Of a DNA stretch of 15,091 nt, positions 1 to 7,259 are shown in pieces (positions within the stretch are counted from its first letter, which is position 1; the number at the start of each line of letters is the position of its first letter). Origin of the DNA: UBA5109 sp965662565 (GTDB taxonomy: Bacteria > Pseudomonadota > Gammaproteobacteria > Pseudomonadales > Pseudohongiellaceae); assembly GCA_965662565.1 (NCBI GenBank), contig CBFIHS010000044.1:1-15091 (forward strand), in the 5' to 3' direction. The notes below the pieces were generated by a model. It made no database searches and was not told the DNA's origin. It saw only the letters and a list, made by a program, of their open reading frames with translations. The position numbers and the translations under genes are program-made.

Positions 1-1
1 A

Positions 2-673
2 TTAGAACTGGCTCAACGTAAGTTAAATAAATTAACGTGGGAAACAAGACAGCAAAAAAAATCCATTGTCTGTGTGTTTGAAGGCTGGGATGCAGCAGGC
101 AAAGGCAGTGCTATCAGACGAATTACGCAAGCTATTGATGCCCGCCTATATAAGGTAATTTCCATTGCTGCGCCAACGGATGAAGAGGCTGCTCATCATT
201 ACTTTTGGCGATTTTGGCGACATATTCCTTTGTCCGGTTATGTCACTATTTACGATCGCTCTTGGTATGGGCGAGTATTGGTTGAGCGAGTTGAGAAGTT
301 TGCAGAGGAAGAAGAGTGGAAAAGATCCTACGCGGAAATTAACCACTTCGAAGAACAACTAAGCGAGCATGGGATTATTCTATGTAAGTTCTGGCTTCAC
401 ATCAGCCCCGAAGAACAACTAAAAAGATTTGAAGAGCGAGCCAAAACACCTTGGAAGAAACATAAAATCACAGAAGAAGACTGGCGCAATCGTGAAAAAT
501 GGAATGCTTACAAACTCGCGCTTGATGACATGATTGCTCACACAAGCACACAACACGCACCTTGGTCCCTTATCCCTGCTAATGACAAAAAATACGCCCG
601 GATTGAGATTATAAATACTCTGTGCGAAGCCATTGAGAAAAGGCTCACTCCACAAACTAAGTCCAACTGCTAG
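2..673 (+). CDS. pap: Polyphosphate:AMP phosphotransferase, PPK2 family (5' end outside window)
   Basis: Family role: transfers phosphate from polyphosphate to a nucleotide, in the cytoplasm. The reading frame is open to the left edge (codons from base 2), so 223 C-terminal residues are visible and the true start lies outside. Seen: Walker A FEGWDAAGKG (fragment residues 26-35), the PTDEEAAHHYFWRFWRHIP segment, Walker-B-like YDRSWYGR, and the lid region with RAKTPWKKHKITEEDW. These match the catalytic C-terminal PPK2 domain of two-domain Pap enzymes (about 500 aa); whether an N-terminal PPK2 copy exists cannot be seen. Its TAG stop (671-673) overlaps the stop of the convergent TraR/DksA-like gene. 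It could instead be a single-domain PPK2 (ADP or GDP preference). Family assignment is very secure; the Pap subtype is likely. Confidence 0.9.
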   Translation, partial: LELAQRKLNKLTWETRQQKKSIVCVFEGWDAAGKGSAIRRITQAIDARLYKVISIAAPTDEEAAHHYFWRFWRHIPLSGYVTIYDRSWYGRVLVERVEKFAEEEEWKRSYAEINHFEEQLSEHGIILCKFWLHISPEEQLKRFEERAKTPWKKHKITEEDWRNREKWNAYKLALDDMIAHTSTQHAPWSLIPANDKKYARIEIINTLCEAIEKRLTPQTKSNC

Positions 674-1001
674 GTTTCATTATTTGCGCAATCGAAGCAC
701 TTCTCTGCTTCCGGGATTGCTTGCCGCCTGGGCTCATCTATTGCGTTACCACAGCGAGTACGCAGTCCATACTCTCTTTTTTGTAAGCGCTCTAAAGCAT
801 GTTTAATTTGCATTAACTCAGCGCGCCCTTCTTCATCCAAAACATGGATAATTTCTTCATTCTCCAATTCAGTTATCTGCTCACTGAAATCAGCGCTAAC
901 CGGCTCCTCTCGATGATGAATGTGCTTATCCGTTCGAGCGACTCGTGAAGCAATTTCTCTTTGCTTTTCAAGTAACTTTTTTCAATATCTGGACGCCTCA
1001 T
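670..1001 (-). pseudogene. TraR/DksA-like zinc-finger protein, frameshifted and missing one zinc Cys
   Basis: Reading from ATG at 1001 (Shine-Dalgarno AGGAG at 1007-1011) gives MRRPDIEK, then the frame runs off at a six-A run (plus-strand T977-982). Adding one A joins it to the remaining frame, giving a coherent 110-residue protein: a coiled-coil-like N-terminus with VARTDKHIHHREEPVSADFS, then a helix pair, then a DksA-type finger. The finger should be C-x2-C-x17-C-x2-C. Here C84, C102 and C105 (repaired numbering) are present, but the first ligand is Arg81 (CGT at 760-762, one transition from TGT Cys). The family binds RNA polymerase in the secondary channel. Two independent defects suggest decay. 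Alternatives are an assembly indel, or expression through -1 or transcriptional slippage on the A-run. An intact shorter product from 867 would lack the N-terminal domain. Confidence 0.8.
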
Positions 1002-1077
1002 AAACTCTCCTGTTGTCGAAAACTATTTAAAAACATAGTAATATGAGAGCAGTTAATCAATTAAAATCTGCTGGCGC

Positions 1078-1093
1078 CATGATACAGATCATG
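1078..1093. promoter_or_regulatory. 16-bp inverted repeat, FNR/Anr-like candidate operator
   Basis: CATGAT-ACAG-ATCATG is a perfect 6-bp inverted repeat with a 4-bp centre. The core TGAT-N4-ATCA equals the inner bases of the FNR/Anr consensus TTGAT-N4-ATCAA, but the outer T/A is replaced by A/T. It lies in the divergent gap, about 77 bp before the TraR/DksA-like start and 122 bp before the FAH-family start. No matching -10 was found at the spacing expected for FNR activation, so the regulator is uncertain. Confidence 0.35.
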
Positions 1094-1108
1094 TAATAGA
1101 GAACAGTA

Positions 1109-1132
1109 TTAGCAGCTACTGTATGCTGCTAA
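1109..1132. promoter_or_regulatory. 24-bp inverted repeat, candidate operator upstream of the FAH-family gene
   Basis: Perfect 8-bp arms TTAGCAGC and GCTGCTAA are separated by 8 bp. No T-run follows, so it is not a terminator. It sits 83-106 bp before the TTG start of the FAH-family gene. A repeat of the same layout with related outer bases (TTAACACG-N8-CGTGCTAA) lies upstream of the quinoprotein gene at 14960-14983, suggesting one dimeric regulator. The regulator is unknown. Confidence 0.45.
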
Positions 1133-1214
1133 ATATCAGCAAAACCAACTCGGAAAAGCACCATCTAAATGCTTTTACAGTCTTGTAAATTAAAGTATTA
1201 AAAAGGACAGAAAA

Positions 1215-2051
1215 TTGAAATATATAAGTTTCATTAGACCGGATGGCCAAAGCTCTATTGGTAAAGTTATTGAAGATGCTGTTATTGAATTAGTTTCCGC
1301 CGATGGTTCGTTAACAGATCTAAAATCTAGCCTTGAAACTAATACGCTCGCACAATTAAATGAAGCCGAGCACTATTCTCTGGCTGACATCAACTTACTC
1401 CCAGTCATTCCTAAACCCGATAAAATCTTTTGCATCGGACTAAATTATGCTGATCACGTCCTCGAGAACAATCGTAGCCTAGGAGCTGAATATCCCGTTA
1501 TTTTTACTCGCTTTGCTAATACTTTACTTGCTCACGGCAAACCCATTCTTCAACCAAAACTATCAACTCAGCTGGATTATGAAGGTGAACTAGCATTAGT
1601 AATTGGAAAAGGTGGACGCTATATTTCTAAAGATGATGCCTTTGAGCATATCGCCGGTTTTAGTTGCTTTAATGATGCTTCTATTAGAGATTGGCAAAGA
1701 CATGCAAGCCATTACACACCAGGTAAAAACTTCCCATCTACTGGAGGTTTTGGACCTTACCTGGTTACTCAAGATGAAATTGGCGACATAAGAGAATGCC
1801 ATGTAACCACCAGACTGAATGATCAGATCGTTCAAGATCAAGCCGTTTCAGATCTTATTTTCTCTATTCCTTTTTTGATCAACTATATTTCTTCATTCAC
1901 CACATTAAATGCAGGCGACGTGATTGCTACTGGCACCCCTGGAGGAGTAGGTCATGCTAGAACCCCGCAACTATGGATGAAGCCTGGAGACACCGTTACA
2001 GTTTCTATCGATAAAGTAGGAACACTAATACACTCTATAGAAAAAGAGTAA
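1215..2051 (+). CDS. Fumarylacetoacetate hydrolase (FAH) family protein
   Basis: Family role: metal-dependent cleavage, decarboxylation or isomerisation of 2-oxo/acylpyruvate-type intermediates in aromatic or sugar-acid breakdown, cytoplasmic. The 278 residues match the usual length. Seen: GLNYADHVLE with the HxxE pair H81/E84, metal-binding E123 and E125 in DYEGE, D154 in CFNDAS, and the family motif TGTPGGVG (239-246). No signal peptide. The start is TTG at 1215: it has AAGGA at 1203-1207 with 7-nt spacing, and no in-frame ATG occurs before residue 265. It is single-gene, followed by a strong terminator. An inverted repeat at 1109-1132 may control it. The exact substrate cannot be read from sequence; acylpyruvase, fumarylpyruvate hydrolase and 2-hydroxyhepta-2,4-dienedioate isomerase are all possible. 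Confidence 0.92.
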   Translation: MKYISFIRPDGQSSIGKVIEDAVIELVSADGSLTDLKSSLETNTLAQLNEAEHYSLADINLLPVIPKPDKIFCIGLNYADHVLENNRSLGAEYPVIFTRFANTLLAHGKPILQPKLSTQLDYEGELALVIGKGGRYISKDDAFEHIAGFSCFNDASIRDWQRHASHYTPGKNFPSTGGFGPYLVTQDEIGDIRECHVTTRLNDQIVQDQAVSDLIFSIPFLINYISSFTTLNAGDVIATGTPGGVGHARTPQLWMKPGDTVTVSIDKVGTLIHSIEKE

Positions 2052-2062
2052 AACGAAATTTT

Positions 2063-2099
2063 AAATCAGGCTTAACCGTAAAGTTAAGCCTGATTTTTT
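2063..2099 (+). terminator. Intrinsic terminator of the FAH-family gene
   Basis: A perfect 14-bp stem (arms 2063-2076 and 2083-2096, AAATCAGGCTTAAC) with a 6-nt loop runs into six T (2094-2099). It begins 11 nt after the FAH stop. The convergent propeller gene ends at 2102, so the stem can also stop transcription from the other side, though its T-run on that strand is weaker. Confidence 0.9.
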
Positions 2100-2101
2100 A
2101 C

Positions 2102-3019
2102 TTACAATTTTATAAACGCTAAAGAATTATTAGGATTCATTGGAATCACTAATTGATGCTGAACTGAGTCGTAACACATAGAAGCGGCACTTGGAATTCC
2201 AACAGCAATCACTACGGCTTCTTTTCCAGGCTCGATCCTAGAAACACTTCCAAAACGCACAGAACTTACATATTTAGTACCATCATCAAGAACAACAACG
2301 CCATCATTTCCAGCTTCGGCTGCCTGCTCTACACGAACAATATCCCCATCTGGGGTGTAAGTGATCACCTTGTTATTACCAATATTCACCACCACAATAT
2401 TGCCATCGTTATCCATGGCTACACCATTGGGAGCAGATAAATCACCGCCTTGCGCAAAAACTGAACTTCTTCCCCCTGGCGTGACCTTATAAATCAACTC
2501 ACTAGGGCGGGTATCCGAAATATAAGCTGTACCATCTTCTGCCACAGCGACTCCATTTAAAAAACCTTCATCGGAAACGAAAATGGAATTCAACGGTTCC
2601 CCACTAGCCAAATCAAAGGAACGTAAGTAACCAGAGTCAACTGTATAAAGCACATCATTTTGTATTGCGCTACCAATTGGATCGGCTAGCTCTAAACCAT
2701 CTCTTGAGGCGCCAATCCATTTTGAAGTGTGAACACTTCCATCAGGATTAATTAAAGAGACATAACCATCAGCCTCTGCGCTTTCTTGTCGATCACCTGC
2801 GTTCATAGATAAAATTAAATTCTTCTGAGAATCAAAAGTACAACTCTCAGTAAAATGAAAACTTCCAAATACTTTAACGTTAGCCGACATCTGCATTTTA
2901 AGGCCTCTTTCATTTACTGAACTCAGCGGTTCTCCTGCCGAAAAATCTTGAGCTAAAACCGGACTTACTCCAATAAAAATTAAGGCAGCTATTACATTAT
3001 TTCTCTTTATAAGATTCAT
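2102..3019 (-). CDS. Exported SMP-30/NHL-like six-bladed beta-propeller protein
   Basis: 305 residues beginning with a Sec signal peptide (positive MNLIKRNN, hydrophobic core, likely cleavage after PVLA, residue 23). The rest is rich in repeats of the type NPDGSVHTSKW, DNDGNIVVVNIGNN, VLDDGTKYVSSV and LNGVAVAEDGTAYISD, the blade pattern of the SMP-30/gluconolactonase/NHL superfamily. Members hydrolyse lactones with a bound divalent ion or act as binding scaffolds. Exact catalytic residues were not assigned, so enzyme activity is inference. Start ATG at 3019 has AGGGA at 3027-3031. A second exported protein of this superfamily lies at 9908-10984 and shares the PVLAQD cleavage region. It is monocistronic: a convergent neighbour with terminator lies on one side and a divergent lipoprotein gene on the other. 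Confidence 0.8.
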   Translation of the reverse strand: MNLIKRNNVIAALIFIGVSPVLAQDFSAGEPLSSVNERGLKMQMSANVKVFGSFHFTESCTFDSQKNLILSMNAGDRQESAEADGYVSLINPDGSVHTSKWIGASRDGLELADPIGSAIQNDVLYTVDSGYLRSFDLASGEPLNSIFVSDEGFLNGVAVAEDGTAYISDTRPSELIYKVTPGGRSSVFAQGGDLSAPNGVAMDNDGNIVVVNIGNNKVITYTPDGDIVRVEQAAEAGNDGVVVLDDGTKYVSSVRFGSVSRIEPGKEAVVIAVGIPSAASMCYDSVQHQLVIPMNPNNSLAFIKL

Positions 3020-3093
3020 TATTAATCCCTCTTGTATTTGTAGTTATTATCAATACGACAATTTGCACATTTTTTACATTTTTCATTTTGTTA

Positions 3094-3105
3094 CTGTATA
3101 TACAG
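3094..3105. promoter_or_regulatory. 12-bp perfect palindrome in the divergent gap
   Basis: CTGTATATACAG is fully self-complementary and lies 75-86 bp before the propeller start and about 110 bp before the lipoprotein promoter. It resembles a LexA box shortened by four bases (LexA needs CTGT-N8-ACAG), so it is not a normal SOS box. An operator role is only a suggestion. Confidence 0.25.
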
Positions 3106-3215
3106 ACTATACGGCATTCATACAGAAGAAAAGAATATACGAATACTCACACTAAATCGCAAAGTACTTCGCTCAAAATGTTTCATTCTGAGCTTGAAAA
3201 AAGGGCTAAAGATTT

Positions 3216-3243
3216 TTGCACTATTTACTTCATAGCGTATACT
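3216..3243 (+). promoter_or_regulatory. Sigma-70-type promoter for the SnoaL-like lipoprotein gene
   Basis: -35 TTGCAC (3216-3221), 16-bp spacer, -10 TATACT (3238-3243). Transcription would start near 3250, giving a leader of about 40 nt before the ATG at 3291. Confidence 0.65.
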
Positions 3244-3290
3244 CCACCTTCAATCAAAAAAAAGAACTACAACAATAATGGAGAATTTTC

Positions 3291-4334
3291 ATGAATACAT
3301 ATAAGAAGGCTAGCTCATTAGCGATCTTCTTGCTCACTTCTCTAACCCTCGTTGCCTGCTCTCAAGAAGAAGCTTCAATGCCAGAAGCTGCTATGGAAGA
3401 TCACAGCGAAACGGGTTCTGAGATGGTAGCAGCAGTAAGCGAAATGGCTACAGAAGAACATGGAGTTATGACTCCAGCAGAAGAAGCCAATCTAGCAAGA
3501 GCTGAAGAATGGTGGCGCACTGTCTTAATGGCTGGACGTCTGGATCAAGCAGAAGAATATATGACTGAAAGATATATTCAACATAACCCGGACGTTACAA
3601 CGGGTCGTGACGGCTTTTTAGAATTCTTCGGTCAATTTGCTCAACCCGGTCCAATCCCTGAAGAATTTCCGCCAACTGAACTCAAATTCGCTAAAGGCGA
3701 TTACGTTCTTTTTGTATGGGAAAGAGAAGATGTAGACGCCAATGAAGAAACTTATAAGTACAACTTTTTTGACCTAGTACGTTTAGTCGATGGCCGCATT
3801 GATGAACATTGGGATAGTCAATACCGTAATGTACTCGTGCCTATGGAAGCTCCTGCTTACCCAATTGTTCCAGGAATAGGCCCTAAGCCTGTTGCCCCAG
3901 CTAATACAGCGGCAGAACAAGCAAACGTAGAGCTTACTAACATTGAGATGAAAGACATTCTGCAATATCAGAATGTTGATTTAGCGTATGAAGTCATGGC
4001 CGAAGATTATATACAGCACAATCCTAACGTACCTGATGGACGTGCTGGATTCGTCGAATTCTTCAGTCGCTTTGCTAACCCGCAACCTGTTCAAGACGAA
4101 TGGTTAGATGAGCCTGAACTAATTTTGGCTCATGGGGATATCGTTCTCTATATGATGACTCGCTACTCAGAAGATCCTAAAAGAGACAATGAAGTCTACA
4201 AATGGAATTGGTTCGATATGTTCCGTGTTGAAGACGGCATGATTGCAGAGCACTGGGACCAAGCTGATAGAAAAGGACCTGTGCCTGCTGGAGTTGAACC
4301 ACCTGAAGGTTTTGTTTCTTGGAGTGATCAATAA
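3291..4334 (+). CDS. Lipoprotein with two tandem SnoaL-like domains
   Basis: 347 residues. A lipoprotein signal (MNTYKKASSLAIFLLTSLTLVAC) has lipobox LVAC with Cys23 as the acylated residue, followed by an acidic, Met/Glu-rich linker to about residue 65. Two copies of a SnoaL-like alpha+beta barrel follow, roughly residues 66-185 and 212-330. Diagnostic parallels are YIQHNPDVTTGRDGFLEFF (95-113) against YIQHNPNVPDGRAGFVEFF (240-258), and EHWD at 172-175 and 320-323. A Pro-rich linker (186-206) joins them. Cytosolic relatives are usually single-domain, about 120-150 aa. The superfamily includes polyketide cyclases and many proteins of unknown role, so no substrate is claimed. ATG is preceded by GGAG at 3280-3283; a clear promoter lies upstream and a strong terminator downstream, so it is monocistronic. 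Ser/Gln follows the Cys, suggesting outer-membrane sorting. Confidence 0.88.
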   Translation: MNTYKKASSLAIFLLTSLTLVACSQEEASMPEAAMEDHSETGSEMVAAVSEMATEEHGVMTPAEEANLARAEEWWRTVLMAGRLDQAEEYMTERYIQHNPDVTTGRDGFLEFFGQFAQPGPIPEEFPPTELKFAKGDYVLFVWEREDVDANEETYKYNFFDLVRLVDGRIDEHWDSQYRNVLVPMEAPAYPIVPGIGPKPVAPANTAAEQANVELTNIEMKDILQYQNVDLAYEVMAEDYIQHNPNVPDGRAGFVEFFSRFANPQPVQDEWLDEPELILAHGDIVLYMMTRYSEDPKRDNEVYKWNWFDMFRVEDGMIAEHWDQADRKGPVPAGVEPPEGFVSWSDQ

Positions 4335-4368
4335 ACTCTCTGAAGCAAGTTAACTAGTAATACAAAGT

Positions 4369-4399
4369 AAAAAAGGATCACATTGTGATCCTTTTTTTT
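4369..4399. terminator. Bidirectional intrinsic terminator
   Basis: The arms AAAAAAGGATCAC (4369-4381) and GTGATCCTTTTTT (4385-4397) enclose a 3-nt loop. The plus strand ends in eight T (4392-4399) and the minus strand in six. It lies between the ends of the lipoprotein gene and the convergent SDR gene and can serve both. Confidence 0.9.
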
Positions 4400-4478
4400 G
4401 TTCTAATTGGTTTGATTCACGCTTACTAAAAACTAAACTAACTCTATAGTTTTTCCTCTTAAGCCTAGAAGCTACTGC

Positions 4479-5231
4479 TTACCAAGGAATGCTTTTCCCT
4501 TCCCAATCTAAATATTGAATGGTCGGCTCTAATTCGAGAGCATCAACAATAGCAATAAGTTGCTTGGCAACAAATTCCGGTGTAAAAAGCTTTCCCTTAG
4601 GCACAGACTTTTGAAAGGGCTCTGATAATGGCGTATCCGTTGTTCCGGGATGAAACGCGAGAAATCGGCAGCCAGTTGAGATACGTCGATATTCAAGCGA
4701 AGCCGTTTTTAAAATCATATTTAGTGCAGCTTTCGATGCACGATAAGTGTACCAGCCCCCTTTTCTGTTGTCCTCAATACTACCAACGCGCGCACTGAAA
4801 GCTGTGAGTACACAATCTTGCTTTCTTACAAGGAGACTTTTGAGATGCTTCAACCAAAGTGCAGGAATCACAGTATTCACATCCATAATTTGCTGAAAGG
4901 AAATCATATCCAGCTCTTCTAATTTTTTTTCAGGAAATATTTCAGTACCATGCAAAATACCATTACAAATATAGATTCGCGATATTTGACCTTTATGATG
5001 AGCAAGCTGGGAAACGATTTCTTTTATAGAGCCTTCACTGTAGTCGCATTGCAACCACTCCACACTTGAATATTGTTCTTGAGAAAAAAAAGCGTTCTTA
5101 GAACGACTGACTGCTATTACCTCGCCACTACCTTGTGCTTCATACAACTGCTTAATCAGTTCAATCGCAATCGAACTTGAAGCACCGATGACTAGGGTTT
5201 TATTTGCAGTTGAGGAATTCAGTTCAGACAT
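4479..5231 (-). CDS. CsgA/C-factor-like short-chain dehydrogenase/reductase
   Basis: 250 residues, a Rossmann-fold NAD(P)-dependent oxidoreductase, cytoplasmic. Seen: glycine-rich loop GASSSIA (16-22), where the usual last Gly is Ala; CNGILHG (89-95) in place of NNAG; PEKKLEELD; VNT (118-120); catalytic Ser146 in SARVGS; Tyr163/Lys167 in YRASK; PGTTDTPLS (195-203); and the terminal tryptophan-rich LDWEGKSIPW. The GGWYTYRASKAALN block and the IPW end are typical of SDRs annotated as C-factor/CsgA-like or cell-cell signalling relatives in proteobacteria. The substrate is unknown. It starts 13 nt after the epimerase stop with no good Shine-Dalgarno, so it is probably co-transcribed and translationally coupled. 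A bidirectional terminator follows. Confidence 0.88.
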   Translation of the reverse strand: MSELNSSTANKTLVIGASSSIAIELIKQLYEAQGSGEVIAVSRSKNAFFSQEQYSSVEWLQCDYSEGSIKEIVSQLAHHKGQISRIYICNGILHGTEIFPEKKLEELDMISFQQIMDVNTVIPALWLKHLKSLLVRKQDCVLTAFSARVGSIEDNRKGGWYTYRASKAALNMILKTASLEYRRISTGCRFLAFHPGTTDTPLSEPFQKSVPKGKLFTPEFVAKQLIAIVDALELEPTIQYLDWEGKSIPW

Positions 5232-5244
5232 TACAGCATTTTAA

Positions 5245-6150
5245 CTAGGCTTTAAGCAGAGCTGCTAATGCTATATCTAAAGACGGATGCTTTAATTCGA
5301 GATTGAGCTCTTGCAAGCGTTTGGATTTAATATTCGAACTTAAGAGTAAAGCTTCATCTGCCATTTCTCCAAACATTAACTTAACCAAAAAAGCTGGCAA
5401 TGGCGGTAGTTTAGGACGATTTATGGTCTTGGCAAGCTTATTCATAAATTCAATATTTGTACTGACCTCTGGAGCAACAATATTCAGTACGCCAGAAAAA
5501 TCTTTTGCTTCAATTAATGATTCAATAATCTGTAAAACATCTTCGATACTAATCCAACTTTGATATTGCTTACCCTTACCAATCCGACCTACTGTGGCTA
5601 AGCCTAAAGGCAGAATAAAGTTTTTTAATACCCCACCTAAAGGACTTAAGACTAAGCCGAACCTCATATGTACGACGCGTATACCCGCCCGACGGGCTGA
5701 CATAGAAGCTAGTTCAGCTTGCTTCGCCACCTCGGCAAGAAAGCCTAGCCCAGACGGGCTTTCTTCATCTTTTGATTCCCTGCTATCACCATAAAACCCA
5801 ATAGCAGAAGCAGAAAACAAAAACTCAGGTTTGTTAGGTAAAGAAGCCAGAGCCTGACTTAATAATTCTGTGCTTATTCGCCTGCTGTTTAAAATCTCAC
5901 TTTTTCGACGTTCATTCCAACGTCCATCTGAGATATTCTTACCAGCAAGGTTGATAACCCCTAGCAAGGGGATATCTGGACTTAATTGCATCAAGCCCTG
6001 AGCTTGGTCGTAATAAAACGGAGCAGTTTTATCTGTTCGGCTAAGCGCATATACCTTGTAACCAATGCTTGAAAGCCTAGCACTAAGTGCTGTGCCTATC
6101 ATTCCTGAAGCACCCGTTATGAGTATGTTCATGTTAGTTTGCTCGACCAA
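5245..6150 (-). CDS. TIGR01777 family (SDR39U1/YfcH-like) NAD(P)-dependent epimerase
   Basis: 301 residues. Seen: N-terminal nucleotide loop TGASGMIG (12-19), INLAG (66-70), SASAIGFYG (113-121), SWISIED (199-205), and a C-terminal DUF1731-type tail (about 253-300) with GEMADEALLLSSNIKSKRL. Length and motif order match the YfcH/SDR39U1 family, whose substrate is unknown. The start is uncertain. TTG at 6150 has AAGGGA (6156-6161) with 5-nt spacing. An in-frame ATG at 6132 gives the N-terminus MNILITGASG usual for the family but has a poorer ribosome site. It is the first gene of a two-gene unit with the CsgA-like SDR. Confidence 0.9.
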   Translation of the reverse strand: MVEQTNMNILITGASGMIGTALSARLSSIGYKVYALSRTDKTAPFYYDQAQGLMQLSPDIPLLGVINLAGKNISDGRWNERRKSEILNSRRISTELLSQALASLPNKPEFLFSASAIGFYGDSRESKDEESPSGLGFLAEVAKQAELASMSARRAGIRVVHMRFGLVLSPLGGVLKNFILPLGLATVGRIGKGKQYQSWISIEDVLQIIESLIEAKDFSGVLNIVAPEVSTNIEFMNKLAKTINRPKLPPLPAFLVKLMFGEMADEALLLSSNIKSKRLQELNLELKHPSLDIALAALLKA

Positions 6151-6303
6151 GATAGTCCCTTAAAGCTTAGCGTAAAAAATTAGGCGTAGTATTTCTATAA
6201 TCTCTATACATACCAAATACGTGAGTTAGTTAAGAATAGATCTTCAATCACACTATCAAAGAAGCAAATAGGCTTATAGACATTGTAGTATTTCTGAATA
6301 CTT

Positions 6304-7257
6304 TCAGCTTAAAAGTGAAACCAAGTCTTCCTGACAATTGAGCCTTATTATCCAGTCATAAGGAATCCCTTCATCACTGCCAAGCCCATAATATGCGCCC
6401 GCTATAGCACCTAACATTATCGCGCGACCACAAGAGTCTCCACCAGCGAGAATGTTATTAATCACTGCTTCCTCGTAGTTTTTGGTATGAGTCAGAATGT
6501 AAGCACATAAAGGCATGGTTGCCTTGAGATCACAGGTTTGGCCAAATATAGCGGCTGCTTCATCAAGCTCCAGGGTTTCACTGCTTAAGGCTTGATTGAT
6601 CTTGTCCTTTAACTCTTCAGGCAGAAGATCAACCGCTGCCATAAAACTAGCCGCGATACTTTCTCCCCTTAATATATTTTTCAATACAGCAGTGAAGTAC
6701 AAACCACTTGCTACAGCTAGATCATTATTATTAGTCATCCTGATAGCAGTTTCGACCAGAGAATTGTCAAAAATAGACTGATTGTTAAAAGCACATAAAG
6801 CCGCCACCGATGTTAAAGCAGGAATCTGATGATCATCAGCACCCGAGGGCTCTGAATGCTCATTTTCCGTACTACTAGAAAAATCGACTTTACTGAGGTT
6901 CTCCAAAGTGACTCTTGTCGGCTTATCGATATAACCTGAATAAGTTCCACCTGCCCCAAATTTTGAAATGAATGCTTGTTGCATGGCGCAGAGATTAAAT
7001 GACTGATGAGTTTGAAGATGATTCAGATAGAGTAAAAAGCTTTCACCATAATGCGACTGCTCACCAGATTGTTTTCCTTCATGCGCGAAGTAACCCACTT
7101 CACCTTCAAAATCAGCCGAACTCGGGCTACGAAAGACTGCTTCTGAAACCTTCATAAGCTGCTTCATTCTTTCCAAGTCATATAACCAATGCAAACCAAG
7201 CGCCGCCGCATCTGCCACTAATACTCCGAGTATTAAGTTCTTCTGTTGAGTCTTCAA
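6304..7257 (-). CDS. ADP-ribosylglycohydrolase-family protein with altered metal motif
   Basis: 317 residues, all-alpha ARH/DraG-type fold. Seen: N-terminal ADAAALGLHWLYD (15-27), the GADDHQIPALT stretch (139-149), TNNN (175-178), and near the C-terminus AGGDSCGRAIMLGAIAGAYYGL (271-292 region). Classical ARH enzymes carry GGDTDT there, the second Asp binding Mg; here the motif is GGDSCGR. The protein resembles the J1-crystallin/selenoprotein J-like branch rather than DraG (inference), so removal of ADP-ribose from proteins cannot be assumed. Start TTG at 7257 has AGGAGAG about 6 nt upstream, lying across the end of the nhaC-like gene, which stops only 2 nt before. The two are surely co-transcribed. 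No transmembrane or signal segment. Confidence 0.85.
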   Translation of the reverse strand: MKTQQKNLILGVLVADAAALGLHWLYDLERMKQLMKVSEAVFRSPSSADFEGEVGYFAHEGKQSGEQSHYGESFLLYLNHLQTHQSFNLCAMQQAFISKFGAGGTYSGYIDKPTRVTLENLSKVDFSSSTENEHSEPSGADDHQIPALTSVAALCAFNNQSIFDNSLVETAIRMTNNNDLAVASGLYFTAVLKNILRGESIAASFMAAVDLLPEELKDKINQALSSETLELDEAAAIFGQTCDLKATMPLCAYILTHTKNYEEAVINNILAGGDSCGRAIMLGAIAGAYYGLGSDEGIPYDWIIRLNCQEDLVSLLS

Positions 7258-7259
7258 AC

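Noticed and set aside
349..422. Direct repeat CGAAGAACAACTAA at 349-362 and 409-422, 60 bp apart
   Set aside because: Both copies encode EEQL/PEEQL segments that are normal in this enzyme family; same codon choice explains it.
977..982. Programmed -1 frameshifting in the TraR/DksA-like gene
   Set aside because: The A-run is not in the X-XXY-YYZ phase of a classical slippery heptamer and no downstream stimulatory structure was found; kept only as an alternative.
3094..3105. LexA/SOS box
   Set aside because: The spacing between CTGT and ACAG is 4 instead of 8 bases.
3088..3294. 68-codon plus-strand frame before the lipoprotein gene
   Set aside because: It spans the lipoprotein promoter and palindrome, has low-complexity AT-driven composition, no ribosome site and no family resemblance; it overlaps the next start by 4 nt by chance.
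6283..6298. Hairpin AGTATT-TCTG-AATACT just after the ARH-family gene
   Set aside because: Weak AT stem with no T-run on either strand.
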